This document shows positions 17,935 to 26,393 of a stretch of DNA of 64,000 nucleotides, in pieces. Position 1 is the stretch's first letter, and every line of letters starts with the position of its first letter. This DNA is from Actinomycetota bacterium (lineage in GTDB: Bacteria > Actinomycetota > Geothermincolia > Geothermincolales > RBG-13-55-18), in assembly GCA_013178005.1 (NCBI GenBank), contig JABLXL010000001.1:62001-126000 (forward strand), read 5' to 3'. The notes under the pieces are model-generated. The model was given only the letters and a program-made list of their open reading frames with translations. It was not told the DNA's origin and did no database searches. The position numbers and the translations under genes are program-made.

Positions 17935-18248
17935 GGGTCGTAACTTTGCTTTTTCACTCCGCCGTAGCGTAAGGCATACACCCAACCTCATCCCGGAACA
18001 ACAAAGTCAAGACACGACCCGGGTTCACGACCGGACGAGGGGTCGTGTCTTTACTTTTTCATTCCGCCGTAGCGCTGGACAAACACCCAACCTCATCCCG
18101 GAACAACAAAGTCAAGACACGACCCGGGTTCACGACCGGACGAGGGGTCGTGTCTTTACTTTTTCATTCCGCCGTAGCGCTGGACAAACACCCAATCTCT
18201 CCACGGAACAAAAAAGTCAAGACACGACCCGGGTCCAAGACACGACCC
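17935..18248. repeat. Array of three 86-bp palindromes with identical 19-bp spacers, plus a half copy
   Basis: Copies lie at 17935-18020, 18040-18125 and 18145-18230, an exact 105-base period; a right-arm half copy ends at 18248. In copies 2 and 3 the outer arms GGGTCGTGTCTT and AAGACACGACCC are perfect reverse complements, and pairing continues inward after one mismatch (ACTTT/AAAGT). Copy 1 has a mutated left arm. Both spacers read GGGTTCACGACCGGACGAG. The array sits between two convergent genes whose stops are at 17931 and 18259. It matches the array at 30837-31134. Confidence 0.93.
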
Positions 18249-18258
18249 GTGTTTAAAT

Positions 18259-21200
18259 TCAGGTGATGGGGATGGTGAAGGAGAAGGACGATCCACCGCC
18301 CTCCCGCGGCTCATGCCAGATGCGCCCCCCGTGCTCCTCCACAATGCGCTTCCCTATATAGAGGCCGAGCCCGAGCCCCGGCCCGCCGTGGCGCAGGGCC
18401 CCTCCCACTTTGTAGAAACGCTGGAAGATCTTCTCCTCCTCTCCCTCGGGGACGCCTGGTCCATGGTCGAGTACGGAAAAGCGCATCTCCCCCTGCTCCC
18501 TTCGTCCGCGCAACTCGACTTGAGCCCCAGGAGGCGAGTGCTTGACGGCGTTGTCCAGAAGGATGATGAAGAGGCGTCTGAGGCGTTCCGGATCCGCGTC
18601 CGCCATCACACTCGTGTAAGGGATGTCCAGAAGCAGGTTCCTGTCCTGGCACCTCGTGCCCATCTCTTCCAGGGCTTCGGCGGCCACGGCCACCAGGTCA
18701 GTGGGTCGGGGGTTAAGGGCGAAAGCGCCGCGCTGGATGCGGGTGGCGTCCAGGAGCTCCTCAACCACGTAGACCAGCCTCTGCGCCCCCACCCGTATGC
18801 CCCGCAGGCAGTCATCGAAGGCTTCGGGTGAAAGCGCGGCGCTCCGGTTGGTTATGGTTGAGGCGTAGCCCTCCAGGAGGGTCGCGGGGTGGCGCAGCTC
18901 GTGGGCAGCTATGTCCATGAAATCGCGCATGCGAGAGGCGTACTCCTCCAGCCTCCGCTCGTAATCCTTCTTCTCGGTGATGTCGATAAGGGAGGCGACG
19001 CTCCTTCCGGCGCTGGGGAGCAGGTTCACGCTAACCAGCACGTTTCTCTCGAATCCATCGCGAGTGAGCAGCCGGCACTCGAACTGGCACGGCGTCTCTA
19101 TGGTGCCCTCCCGCATCTGCCGCGCCATGGACTTGACCCCGGACATGTCCTCCGGGTGCAAGAAATCCCAGTAGCGCGCGCGGCCCTCTATCTCCTTGAT
19201 GGGAAGGCCCACCATCCTGGAGAACTCGTGGTTGATCAGGGATATGGTGCCGTCCGCCTCGATGATCCCCATAGCCGTCCCCGTGGACTCGAAGGTTATC
19301 CGGTAGCGCTCCTCGCTCTCTCGCAGATTGTTTTCGGCGCGCCTGCGGTCGGTGATGTCGGTGATGAACCCCTCGAGGACTTCGACGCCGTTCTCGTTCC
19401 TCCCCACGCCCCTGCCCTGCTCCCAGACCCATTTCTCCTTTCCCGAGGAGGTCCGGATGCGGTAGGTGATCTGGTATGGCTCGCCCGCCTCGAGGGCCTC
19501 CTGGACGGTGACCCACACCATGTCGCGGTCTTCAGGATGGATGAGTTCAGCGAAAACGACGGCTCTGTTTCCCTCCAGGTCCTCGGGACGGTATCCGGTG
19601 AGCTCCAGGCTCCCCTCGCTAACGAAGAGCATGGTCCACGAGATGTCGTTCAGGCAGCGGTAGGCCATGCCCGGGAGGTTGCCGAGCAGGGTGGCGAAGG
19701 CCCTGCGGCTCTCGGCCAGTGCTTTCTCCACCTCCGCCTGTTCGGTGATGTCGCGGGCGTTTACCAGCAGGCCCTGGATCACGGGATCGTCCCACATGTC
19801 GCTGCAAAGGCACTCGAGACGGCGCCAGGATCCGTCGCCTGTCCGCACGCGCATCTCCAACCTCAAGGCCTCCCTTTCGGTGGCGCAGGCCGCGAGGCCT
19901 TCCCTTACCGAGGCGAGGTCGTCCGGATGCGCGAAGTCGAAGAGGCCGGCGCCTTCGAGCTCGCTTTCCTTAAGGCCGAGAGCGCGGCCCAGGGAGGGAG
20001 AGCAATATCGTATGGAGCCGTTTTCGCCGAGGATGAGCGTGATATCCTGGGATCTCTCTATCAGGGCGCGGTGGTGTTTCTCGGAATCGCTTACCGCTTT
20101 GCGGAGCTTTATGCGGACGAGGGCCTCCCCGATATGGCCGATCAGAGCCTCGATGACCAGTCGTGCCCAGGGGGTTATCTCCTCGGCCCTGTGGGAGGCC
20201 AGGTTGACGCAACCCACCGCCTGACCTTCGTGCATAATGGGCACCACGGCGATGGACTTGATGCCCTCTTCCAAGTGAGCTTTACTCTTGGGCACGGGAA
20301 GCTCGTCGTAACCCGCGTAAAATGATTTGCCCGACTTCACCAGGGCGGTTCGTGGGGAGTCCGCGTCATAGCGGGAGATGAGCGCGAGGAAGGCCTCTGA
20401 AAGGCCGACGTGGTGGGTGAGCGTAAATCCCCCCGTCTCATCGTCGAGGATGTAGATGCCGCCGCTGTCCAAGCCCGAGGCCTCGATGATCGACTCGAGG
20501 GATATTCGCAGGGCCTCCGCGGTGTCCTCCGTCCTGGAAAGACGGATGCCCAGGTCCCTCTGGGCGGCCAGCAGTCGTTCGGACCCCTGCCGCTCGGTGA
20601 TGTCACGCGAGTTGACCACCAGGCCGGAGACCACGGGATCGTCGAGCATGTTGCGCGAGCTCACCTCGTGCACGCGCCAGGAGCCGTCGGAGTGGCGCAG
20701 GCGCGCCACGGCGTACCTGGCCACGCCTGGTCTTTGCGCGGCGATCTCGAGGGCGGCTCTGGATATCTCCACGTCTTCGGGGTGTATCAGAGAGAAGATG
20801 GACCGTCCCTCCATCTCCTCGGGCGCGTAGCCCAAGATTTCGCGGATGGAGCTGCCGCAAAAGACTATGGTCCCGTCCTCTCCCAGCACACAAACCAAAT
20901 CCTGGGCGCTTTCCACCAGGGCGCGATATAGTTCAAGGCGGCTCTCCACCGCTCGGTTTTGGGCCGAGCCGCCGCTGGTTTCTCCGGCCCTTTCGCCGGA
21001 ACTATGTGGTTTGTGCCGGCGCAAACTCAAAGCTTTCCCTTCCGACGAGAAGCGAACAAGCCTGTTATCCGAACGATCCGCGACCGAGAAGCTTTTTAGG
21101 ATATTATACCTTTCATATGTGCTGGGCACCTTCTCCCCGGCGCGAGATTTCAAAGAACCAACGATGGTCCGGAGTCCTGCGCTTATCAGCGTGTATGCGG

Positions 21201-21267
21201 ATTCAATTCCACGAAGAGGCTGGTGGAACCGACTGCGGAACCGGTTGCCAAGTACGATGCCGACCAT
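18259..21267 (-). CDS. Multi-PAS/GAF sensor histidine kinase
   Basis: 1002 aa from the longest start; no ribosome site is visible there and the first 100 residues carry no domain, so the true start may be downstream. Domains in order: PAS1 about 110-225, GAF about 230-385, PAS2 about 396-510, PAS3 about 520-640, PAS4 about 648-765, each PAS ending in a DIT(E/D) linker. A HisKA dimerisation helix follows with phospho-acceptor His789 in AAHELRHP, then an HATPase domain with LDNAVKH, DHGPGVP and GLGLGLYIG. There are no transmembrane segments, so it probably senses cytoplasmic signals such as redox or small ligands. No response regulator is in the window. The gene follows a minus-strand GT-C gene by 60 bases. 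Confidence 0.93.
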   Translation of the reverse strand: MVGIVLGNRFRSRFHQPLRGIESAYTLISAGLRTIVGSLKSRAGEKVPSTYERYNILKSFSVADRSDNRLVRFSSEGKALSLRRHKPHSSGERAGETSGGSAQNRAVESRLELYRALVESAQDLVCVLGEDGTIVFCGSSIREILGYAPEEMEGRSIFSLIHPEDVEISRAALEIAAQRPGVARYAVARLRHSDGSWRVHEVSSRNMLDDPVVSGLVVNSRDITERQGSERLLAAQRDLGIRLSRTEDTAEALRISLESIIEASGLDSGGIYILDDETGGFTLTHHVGLSEAFLALISRYDADSPRTALVKSGKSFYAGYDELPVPKSKAHLEEGIKSIAVVPIMHEGQAVGCVNLASHRAEEITPWARLVIEALIGHIGEALVRIKLRKAVSDSEKHHRALIERSQDITLILGENGSIRYCSPSLGRALGLKESELEGAGLFDFAHPDDLASVREGLAACATEREALRLEMRVRTGDGSWRRLECLCSDMWDDPVIQGLLVNARDITEQAEVEKALAESRRAFATLLGNLPGMAYRCLNDISWTMLFVSEGSLELTGYRPEDLEGNRAVVFAELIHPEDRDMVWVTVQEALEAGEPYQITYRIRTSSGKEKWVWEQGRGVGRNENGVEVLEGFITDITDRRRAENNLRESEERYRITFESTGTAMGIIEADGTISLINHEFSRMVGLPIKEIEGRARYWDFLHPEDMSGVKSMARQMREGTIETPCQFECRLLTRDGFERNVLVSVNLLPSAGRSVASLIDITEKKDYERRLEEYASRMRDFMDIAAHELRHPATLLEGYASTITNRSAALSPEAFDDCLRGIRVGAQRLVYVVEELLDATRIQRGAFALNPRPTDLVAVAAEALEEMGTRCQDRNLLLDIPYTSVMADADPERLRRLFIILLDNAVKHSPPGAQVELRGRREQGEMRFSVLDHGPGVPEGEEEKIFQRFYKVGGALRHGGPGLGLGLYIGKRIVEEHGGRIWHEPREGGGSSFSFTIPIT

Positions 21268-21327
21268 GAGACGAACTTAAGTATCATTGAGTTCGATCGG
21301 CATGGGTGAAGCAAATCATGGAGGCGG

Positions 21328-24300
21328 CTATAAAGGCTGAGTGTTCGAGTCCGCGCGAATCACGTGCGTGGTGTTGGCCTGGCGGGTTACCTTGATGCTC
21401 AAGGTCAGGGGCTCTCCGATATAGGTGATGCCCAGGCAGTTCAGGCGCAGGGTTAGTGAATATTCGCCCTCCTCCACGGGAGCCTGGAGGGGTATGGGAA
21501 ATATTGCCTCTTGATCCGGAGCGAGGTCGCAAGGCAGCGATCCCTGTTGAACCATCTCCCAGGCGGCGTCTCCCTCCCGCGTCCACCGGGCGGTGACGGC
21601 GACCGTCCCCACCACGCCCTCGCGCTCGCGTTCCCAGAGGGCCGCGCCGCCGTTGTGTACGACGACGGTAAGGGAAAAGCATTCTCCGGATGAGAGGTCG
21701 GCGGCCGAGATGCCCTCAAGTGGCGTTTCATCTACAGCGGGGCCTCTGGAAAAGGCGCCCCCAGCTGGGTTGGTTATCGAGGCCGGGAGGGAGGTCGCCT
21801 CCCCGGAGTCGCTAGCCTCCTCCGCTGGAGAGGACGGAGCGCCTCCGGGGCCGCTCTCCTCTGGCTTCGAGCTCGACAGCGCTCCCCAGGCGGCCTCCAG
21901 GGCGCCCCTTATATCCGATTCGGACTCGACGTCGAGGAAATCGTCCACCATCACCCTGGTCTCCCAGGAACGGCCCTCGAGCGCCCCTTCTTTCACGGTC
22001 AGCTCCAGGGTATATTCGCCCGCCGCCACGGGCGCGGTGAGCTCGAAGGGGGCCAGCGCTCCCTCCTCCCCGGCGATGAAGAAGGGGCAGTAGAAATAGG
22101 AGCTCTCCCGCCTCACCACCTCCCCCTTGCCATCCCTCCAGGAAGCCTCCACGGGTTGGCGCTTTTCGTCCAGGTTCAGGAAGGGACGGGAGGAGGGGTT
22201 GGAGAGCACCAGGGAAGAGGAGAGGTGTTGGCCTGGTCCCGCAAGGCCGGGGGCGGCGAGCTGGATGTCGAGGTCCGTGGCGGGAGCAGTCTCCAAAGGT
22301 TCGAGCCGGTAGAGGCTCTGGCCCTCCGGGTAATCCTCCACCAGGGTAACGCCGGGGCTTTTATCGAGCTTTTCGCGCACCTCGCTTTGCATCTCCGGCG
22401 GATAGCGTTCCCACTGCACCACCAGGTGGTTTACTCCCGCTCCACGCAGGAAATGCAGTGAGCGGGAGGAGGGGAAGGAGAGCGTCTCCACCAGGGCGCG
22501 CCGGTAGAAGAGGGGGTAATAGCCGCTCATCCCGTTGAGGAGCTTCTTCCAGTTGTAAATGGAGAAATAGGTGGCGTCCTGTTCCCGTAAGGCGGAAAGG
22601 AAGGTGTTGTCGAGGGTGCCGTAGTTGATGGTCAGGGGATCCTCGAAGACGACGCTGTTGCCCACCGCGGGCATGGGGACCTCCGCCACCACCGCGCCCT
22701 CCACGTCCGCGAGGTCGCGGTAGACGCGGGGCACCGCGTCGCCCACCGCCACCGCCGAATAGGGCAGGCTCACCACCAGGAACTCCAGGAGCACGAGCGC
22801 CGTCACGGCGGCCACGGTGGCGTTGGCCCAGGAGCGGCCCCGCTTCCGCTCCAGGATGTCCTGGAGGTGGGAACAGCCGTAGGCCACCATGACCGACAGG
22901 GAGAGAATTACCATGATATGGTAGCGCGTGGGAAAACGCACGAAGCCGTAGATGGGGAGCTTGTGCAGCGCCTTGTAGAGGGGGTTGGGGATACCGTGGG
23001 GCTCGGGCCCCAGGGAGAGAACGAAACAGGTGAGGCCGAGGGCCGCGAAATAAACGAAATAAGCCCTGCGCGACGCGCTGGTAAGGAGTTTAACGTGCCC
23101 CTCATTGAATGGTCCGCCTTCATGGATATGGTGGCTGGTTCGTTCCCCGGTGCCGTCGTGATAACCGGTATCTAGACCTTGGTGGCTGCTTACGCTTTCT
23201 CCGGAAGAAGTGACTTCGTTGCGCAAGCCGCGCGCGACATCGAAGCCAGCCACCCCGGGTTCCCCGTGGCCCGAGCACGGGTCGTGAAAGGCCCGGGGCG
23301 GAGACGCTGGAGCAGAAGGACCGTTGCCTCCCGTTTCTGGGCCTGGGGCGCCCCTCCCCTCCATGCCGTTTGCCATCGGAGTCCCCAGTCCCCCGCTCTC
23401 CTCGGCGCCGCCGCTCCAGGCGGGCGGGTCCGAGGTTCCGTGGTTCGCTGGGAAATCAAGCTCCTCATGGCTTCGTGACGCCTCCGCGGATCCTTTCCCG
23501 CGCGTCCGCGCGCCCTTCAGCGCCGAAAAGAGGGCCAGAACCAGGAGGGGAAAGACCAGGAAACCCGGAAAGAGGGCGTTCCCCTCCCCCGGGTTTCCGG
23601 TGGGCAGAAACCCGAGCTTGCCGTATAGCCAGTTCTGGGGCAGGACGCGAACGTAGTCCCTCGCGGTGGCGTGGGCGATGACGTTGATCGCCGGCTCGCC
23701 CTCCTTTTCGGGGATGTTTTTATGGAGGCGGAAATAGGGCAGCGCAAAGGGGAGGATCACCAGCATACACAGTGCGAGTACCCCGACCACCCGAAGCAGG
23801 GCCCCCAGGTGCTCGCGCCAGCGCGGAGAGAGCGTTTTCCAGAGCAGGAAGAGGCCAATGGGGATGGAGGAGAAGGCGAGCTGGTACCATCCCAAAAGCG
23901 CCTGGGCGAGGAAGGCCGCGCCCAAACCCAACAGGTAGCGGCGTTCCCCCACGTCGAAATAGCGGAAGAGCATGAGGATGATCAGCGGCTGAAAGAGATA
24001 CAGGCTCACGTGCACGTGCACGATGGTGGAGAAGTGATAGGGCACGAAGGCGAAGAAAACCCCCGCCGCGAAAGCCGCCAGCCGACTCCCCGTGAGGTAC
24101 CTGGCGAGGAGGTACATGGCGTAGCCGCAGAGGGCGAAACCCAGCAGGGCCACCAGGTTATAGGCGAGCACGGGGTTGCCGGTGACCCAGGAGATGGGGG
24201 CGGCGAACATGGCCAGGATGAAGAGGTGTTCCGAGTAAGCCAGGCTGTCGGGGGAGGGGTAGTTCATGTTGGCCTGGAAGAGAGCGGTGGGGTCGGTGAC

Positions 24301-24462
24301 CACAGCATGGGCGTCCCACGACATGATCCACACGTTGAGGAGGTTATCCACGTGGCTGGAGATCACCGCCTCGTGGAGATGAAGGGAGAAGGGGTAGGCG
24401 AACAGGAACACCAGGACCACGAAGAGCGCTATCACCAGGAGGTGCTCTCGGTACCCCGACAT
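21328..24462 (-). CDS. Large GT-C-type membrane glycosyltransferase, paralogue with a low-complexity insertion
   Basis: 1044 aa, start ATG 24462. It is a paralogue of the 13563-16175 product: SHVDNLLNVWIMSWDA and NYPSPDSLAYSEH align with that protein's first outside loop, and LTGSR.AA.AAG.FFA follows in both. Differences are a roughly 145-residue Gly/Ser/Pro/His-rich hydrophilic insertion at about 317-462 (bases 23077-23514) between membrane segments, and a longer extracytoplasmic C-terminus with two beta-rich domains joined by a Ser/Pro/Glu-rich linker (about 850-910). Likely role: outer-face sugar transfer from a lipid donor. The insertion is absent from the paralogue. Confidence 0.78.
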   Translation of the reverse strand: MSGYREHLLVIALFVVLVFLFAYPFSLHLHEAVISSHVDNLLNVWIMSWDAHAVVTDPTALFQANMNYPSPDSLAYSEHLFILAMFAAPISWVTGNPVLAYNLVALLGFALCGYAMYLLARYLTGSRLAAFAAGVFFAFVPYHFSTIVHVHVSLYLFQPLIILMLFRYFDVGERRYLLGLGAAFLAQALLGWYQLAFSSIPIGLFLLWKTLSPRWREHLGALLRVVGVLALCMLVILPFALPYFRLHKNIPEKEGEPAINVIAHATARDYVRVLPQNWLYGKLGFLPTGNPGEGNALFPGFLVFPLLVLALFSALKGARTRGKGSAEASRSHEELDFPANHGTSDPPAWSGGAEESGGLGTPMANGMEGRGAPGPETGGNGPSAPASPPRAFHDPCSGHGEPGVAGFDVARGLRNEVTSSGESVSSHQGLDTGYHDGTGERTSHHIHEGGPFNEGHVKLLTSASRRAYFVYFAALGLTCFVLSLGPEPHGIPNPLYKALHKLPIYGFVRFPTRYHIMVILSLSVMVAYGCSHLQDILERKRGRSWANATVAAVTALVLLEFLVVSLPYSAVAVGDAVPRVYRDLADVEGAVVAEVPMPAVGNSVVFEDPLTINYGTLDNTFLSALREQDATYFSIYNWKKLLNGMSGYYPLFYRRALVETLSFPSSRSLHFLRGAGVNHLVVQWERYPPEMQSEVREKLDKSPGVTLVEDYPEGQSLYRLEPLETAPATDLDIQLAAPGLAGPGQHLSSSLVLSNPSSRPFLNLDEKRQPVEASWRDGKGEVVRRESSYFYCPFFIAGEEGALAPFELTAPVAAGEYTLELTVKEGALEGRSWETRVMVDDFLDVESESDIRGALEAAWGALSSSKPEESGPGGAPSSPAEEASDSGEATSLPASITNPAGGAFSRGPAVDETPLEGISAADLSSGECFSLTVVVHNGGAALWEREREGVVGTVAVTARWTREGDAAWEMVQQGSLPCDLAPDQEAIFPIPLQAPVEEGEYSLTLRLNCLGITYIGEPLTLSIKVTRQANTTHVIRADSNTQPL

Positions 24463-24885
24463 CCCCTCAGCCCGTCCTTCCGTTCATCTTGCCTTCCTGG
24501 TCAAAGTCGGTTTTCGCCCGGTCATGTTCTGTTCATCACCGCCGCTTTCCTTCGATGCTCCGCCTGGTCGTTTTGTCCCGCGCTATGCGCTTCCGTCCCG
24601 TCCGGGAGACGGCGATCTCCGATACGGGTGAGTCTTCTGCTTTCGCGGGAGACGATAACGGCACCCACCAGGCCAACTCGTCTCTTCGATCCTTCTGCTT
24701 CCGCCATGACCATCCCTGCGGCCACCGGGAAAGACCTAACCACGAAGGCCTCGAACCCTCGGCGACCTCCGGTTGCCGGTGAAGAGCATAACCCGTCCCG
24801 GCGACAGGACATTATTGTAGAATATGCTCACGTCCTTAAGGAAACGCAATAGCGCGCGAGGTTTTGAAGCAGGAGGGGACATAGT
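24463..24885. other. Divergent intergenic region
   Basis: 423 bases between divergently transcribed genes, so promoters for both directions are expected. An AT-richer stretch at about 24808-24830 (ATTATTGTAGAATATG) precedes the plus-strand gene, but I find no good -35 partner. The ribosome site GGAGGGG lies 8 bases before ATG 24886. Frames on both strands here have no domain and look like composition-driven shadows. Confidence 0.3.
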
Positions 24886-26313
24886 ATGCGGGAAAGGACC
24901 GGCCTCGACGTTTTCTTCGCCCCCCGTGGCGTGGCGGTGGTGGGGGCGACCCCCAATGAGCTCAAGGGCGGCTACAGCATCATCGCCAACATGCTGGAGT
25001 CGTTCGCGGGCCCCGTATATCCGGTGAACCCCGGCAGGGACGAGGTGCTGGGCGTGAAATGCTACCGCTCCGTGCGCGAGCTCGCCGGGAAGGCGGACAT
25101 GGCCATCGTCTTCGTGCCCGCGGCCTCGGTGCCCGGGGTGCTGGAGGACTGCGCGGCCGCGGGAGTCAAGGCGGCGGTGTTGGAGTCGGGGGGCTTCGCG
25201 GAGGTGGGCGAGGAGGGAAAGCGCATCGAGGCTGCCTGCCGGGAGATAGCCGCCCGCACCGGGCTTCGCCTGTGGGGGCCCAACTGCACCGGACTGGTGA
25301 ACACCGACCCCTTCATCTTCACCCCCTTCATGCGCGTCCCCAACGTCCACGAGAGGCTCAAGCCCGGAACCCTCGGCATCATCGCCCAGAGCGGGATGCT
25401 CGCCGCGGGCTTCATGCTGCAGTACGTCATCTCCGGGTATTTCACCGTCTCCAAAGCCTGCGCCATCGGAAACAAGATGGACGTCGACGAGGTGGAGGTC
25501 CTGCGCTACATGTCCTCCGACCCCAAGACCAAGGCGGTGGTAGCCTACCTCGAGTCCATCGTCGACGGCAGGGCCTTCCTGGAGGTGACCAGGGAGATGG
25601 CGGGGAGGAAGCCGCTGGTGGTGCTCAAAGGAGGGCGGTACGAGGAGTCGGCCAGGGCGGCCCTATCCCACACCGCCAGCATGGCCGGCTCCGACGAGGT
25701 GGTGGACGGAGCCCTGCGCCAGTCGGGGGTGATCAGGGTGGACGACTTTCAGGAGCTCATGAACCTGGGGAAGGCCTTCTCCATCCACCCTGAGCCCTTC
25801 CGCCTCTCCACTCCCGGGGGCGATTGCGTGGCGGTGGTTACGGTCACGGGAGGGGGAGGGGTGGTGCTCACTGATCTTTTGCGCGCCGCCGGGCTTAAGG
25901 TGCCGGCGCTCGAGCAGCGCACCCTGGATTTCCTGCGCAGAGAGGTGTTCCCGGACTGGATGGCGCCCTCCAACCCCGTGGATATCTGGCCCGCCATCGA
26001 ACAGAGGGGCTTCGCGGCCTTCGGGGACTCCATAAAGGCGGTGCTGGCCGACGAGCGCGTCGACGGCGTCATCCTCTTGCCCTTCGCCTCGCGCATGATC
26101 GAGTACTTCCCCTTCGAGGAGATCGGGGAGGCGGTGCGCGAGAGCGGTAAGGCCATGGTCTCCTGGATGTTCGGGGACCTGCGCTATTTCGACACCATGG
26201 AGGAGCGGCTACGCGGGTTCGGGATCCCCGTGTACAACGACCTCCATTCCTGCGTGCTGGCCATGAAGTCCTACCTCTGCTTCTCGCGCAAGGCGCGCGA
26301 GAGGGATGAGTGA
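24886..26313 (+). CDS. ADP-forming acyl-CoA synthetase alpha-type protein (CoA-binding and ligase domains, no ATP-grasp)
   Basis: 475 aa. Residues about 5-135 are a CoA-binding Rossmann domain (GVAVVGATP, VYPVNP, AIVFVPA, LWGPNC.G). Residues about 155-300 and 315-460 are two succinyl-CoA-ligase-like flavodoxin folds (GTLGIIAQSG, SKACAIGNK). SHTASMAGSD places the conserved, normally phosphorylated histidine at about 262. These enzymes interconvert acyl-CoA plus ADP and phosphate with acid plus CoA and ATP. The ATP-grasp (beta) part is absent from this protein and from the window, so a separate beta subunit must be elsewhere or the protein has another role. A strong ribosome site (GGAGGGG) precedes ATG 24886. 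The gene is metabolically out of place among glycan genes. Confidence 0.85.
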   Translation: MRERTGLDVFFAPRGVAVVGATPNELKGGYSIIANMLESFAGPVYPVNPGRDEVLGVKCYRSVRELAGKADMAIVFVPAASVPGVLEDCAAAGVKAAVLESGGFAEVGEEGKRIEAACREIAARTGLRLWGPNCTGLVNTDPFIFTPFMRVPNVHERLKPGTLGIIAQSGMLAAGFMLQYVISGYFTVSKACAIGNKMDVDEVEVLRYMSSDPKTKAVVAYLESIVDGRAFLEVTREMAGRKPLVVLKGGRYEESARAALSHTASMAGSDEVVDGALRQSGVIRVDDFQELMNLGKAFSIHPEPFRLSTPGGDCVAVVTVTGGGGVVLTDLLRAAGLKVPALEQRTLDFLRREVFPDWMAPSNPVDIWPAIEQRGFAAFGDSIKAVLADERVDGVILLPFASRMIEYFPFEEIGEAVRESGKAMVSWMFGDLRYFDTMEERLRGFGIPVYNDLHSCVLAMKSYLCFSRKARERDE

Positions 26314-26393
26314 AAACGCGTGGCGACGGCGGTGGGAGGTTGCTCACGCGCCGTCTGATCCCCAGTGATCACGAAACCGCGCCGGTGGGTTTT

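Noticed and set aside
17935..18248. Regular repeats with short spacers that could be mistaken for a CRISPR array
   Set aside because: The repeat unit is 86 bases, the 19-base spacers are identical to each other, no cas genes are near, and the unit is a long palindrome.
18045..18266. 73-codon plus-strand frame across the palindromes
   Set aside because: It is translation of the repeat itself (two copies of the same peptide) with no start signal or domain.
18889..20325. 478-codon frame antisense to the histidine kinase
   Set aside because: The kinase frame has five sensory domains and a catalytic core; the antisense frame has none.
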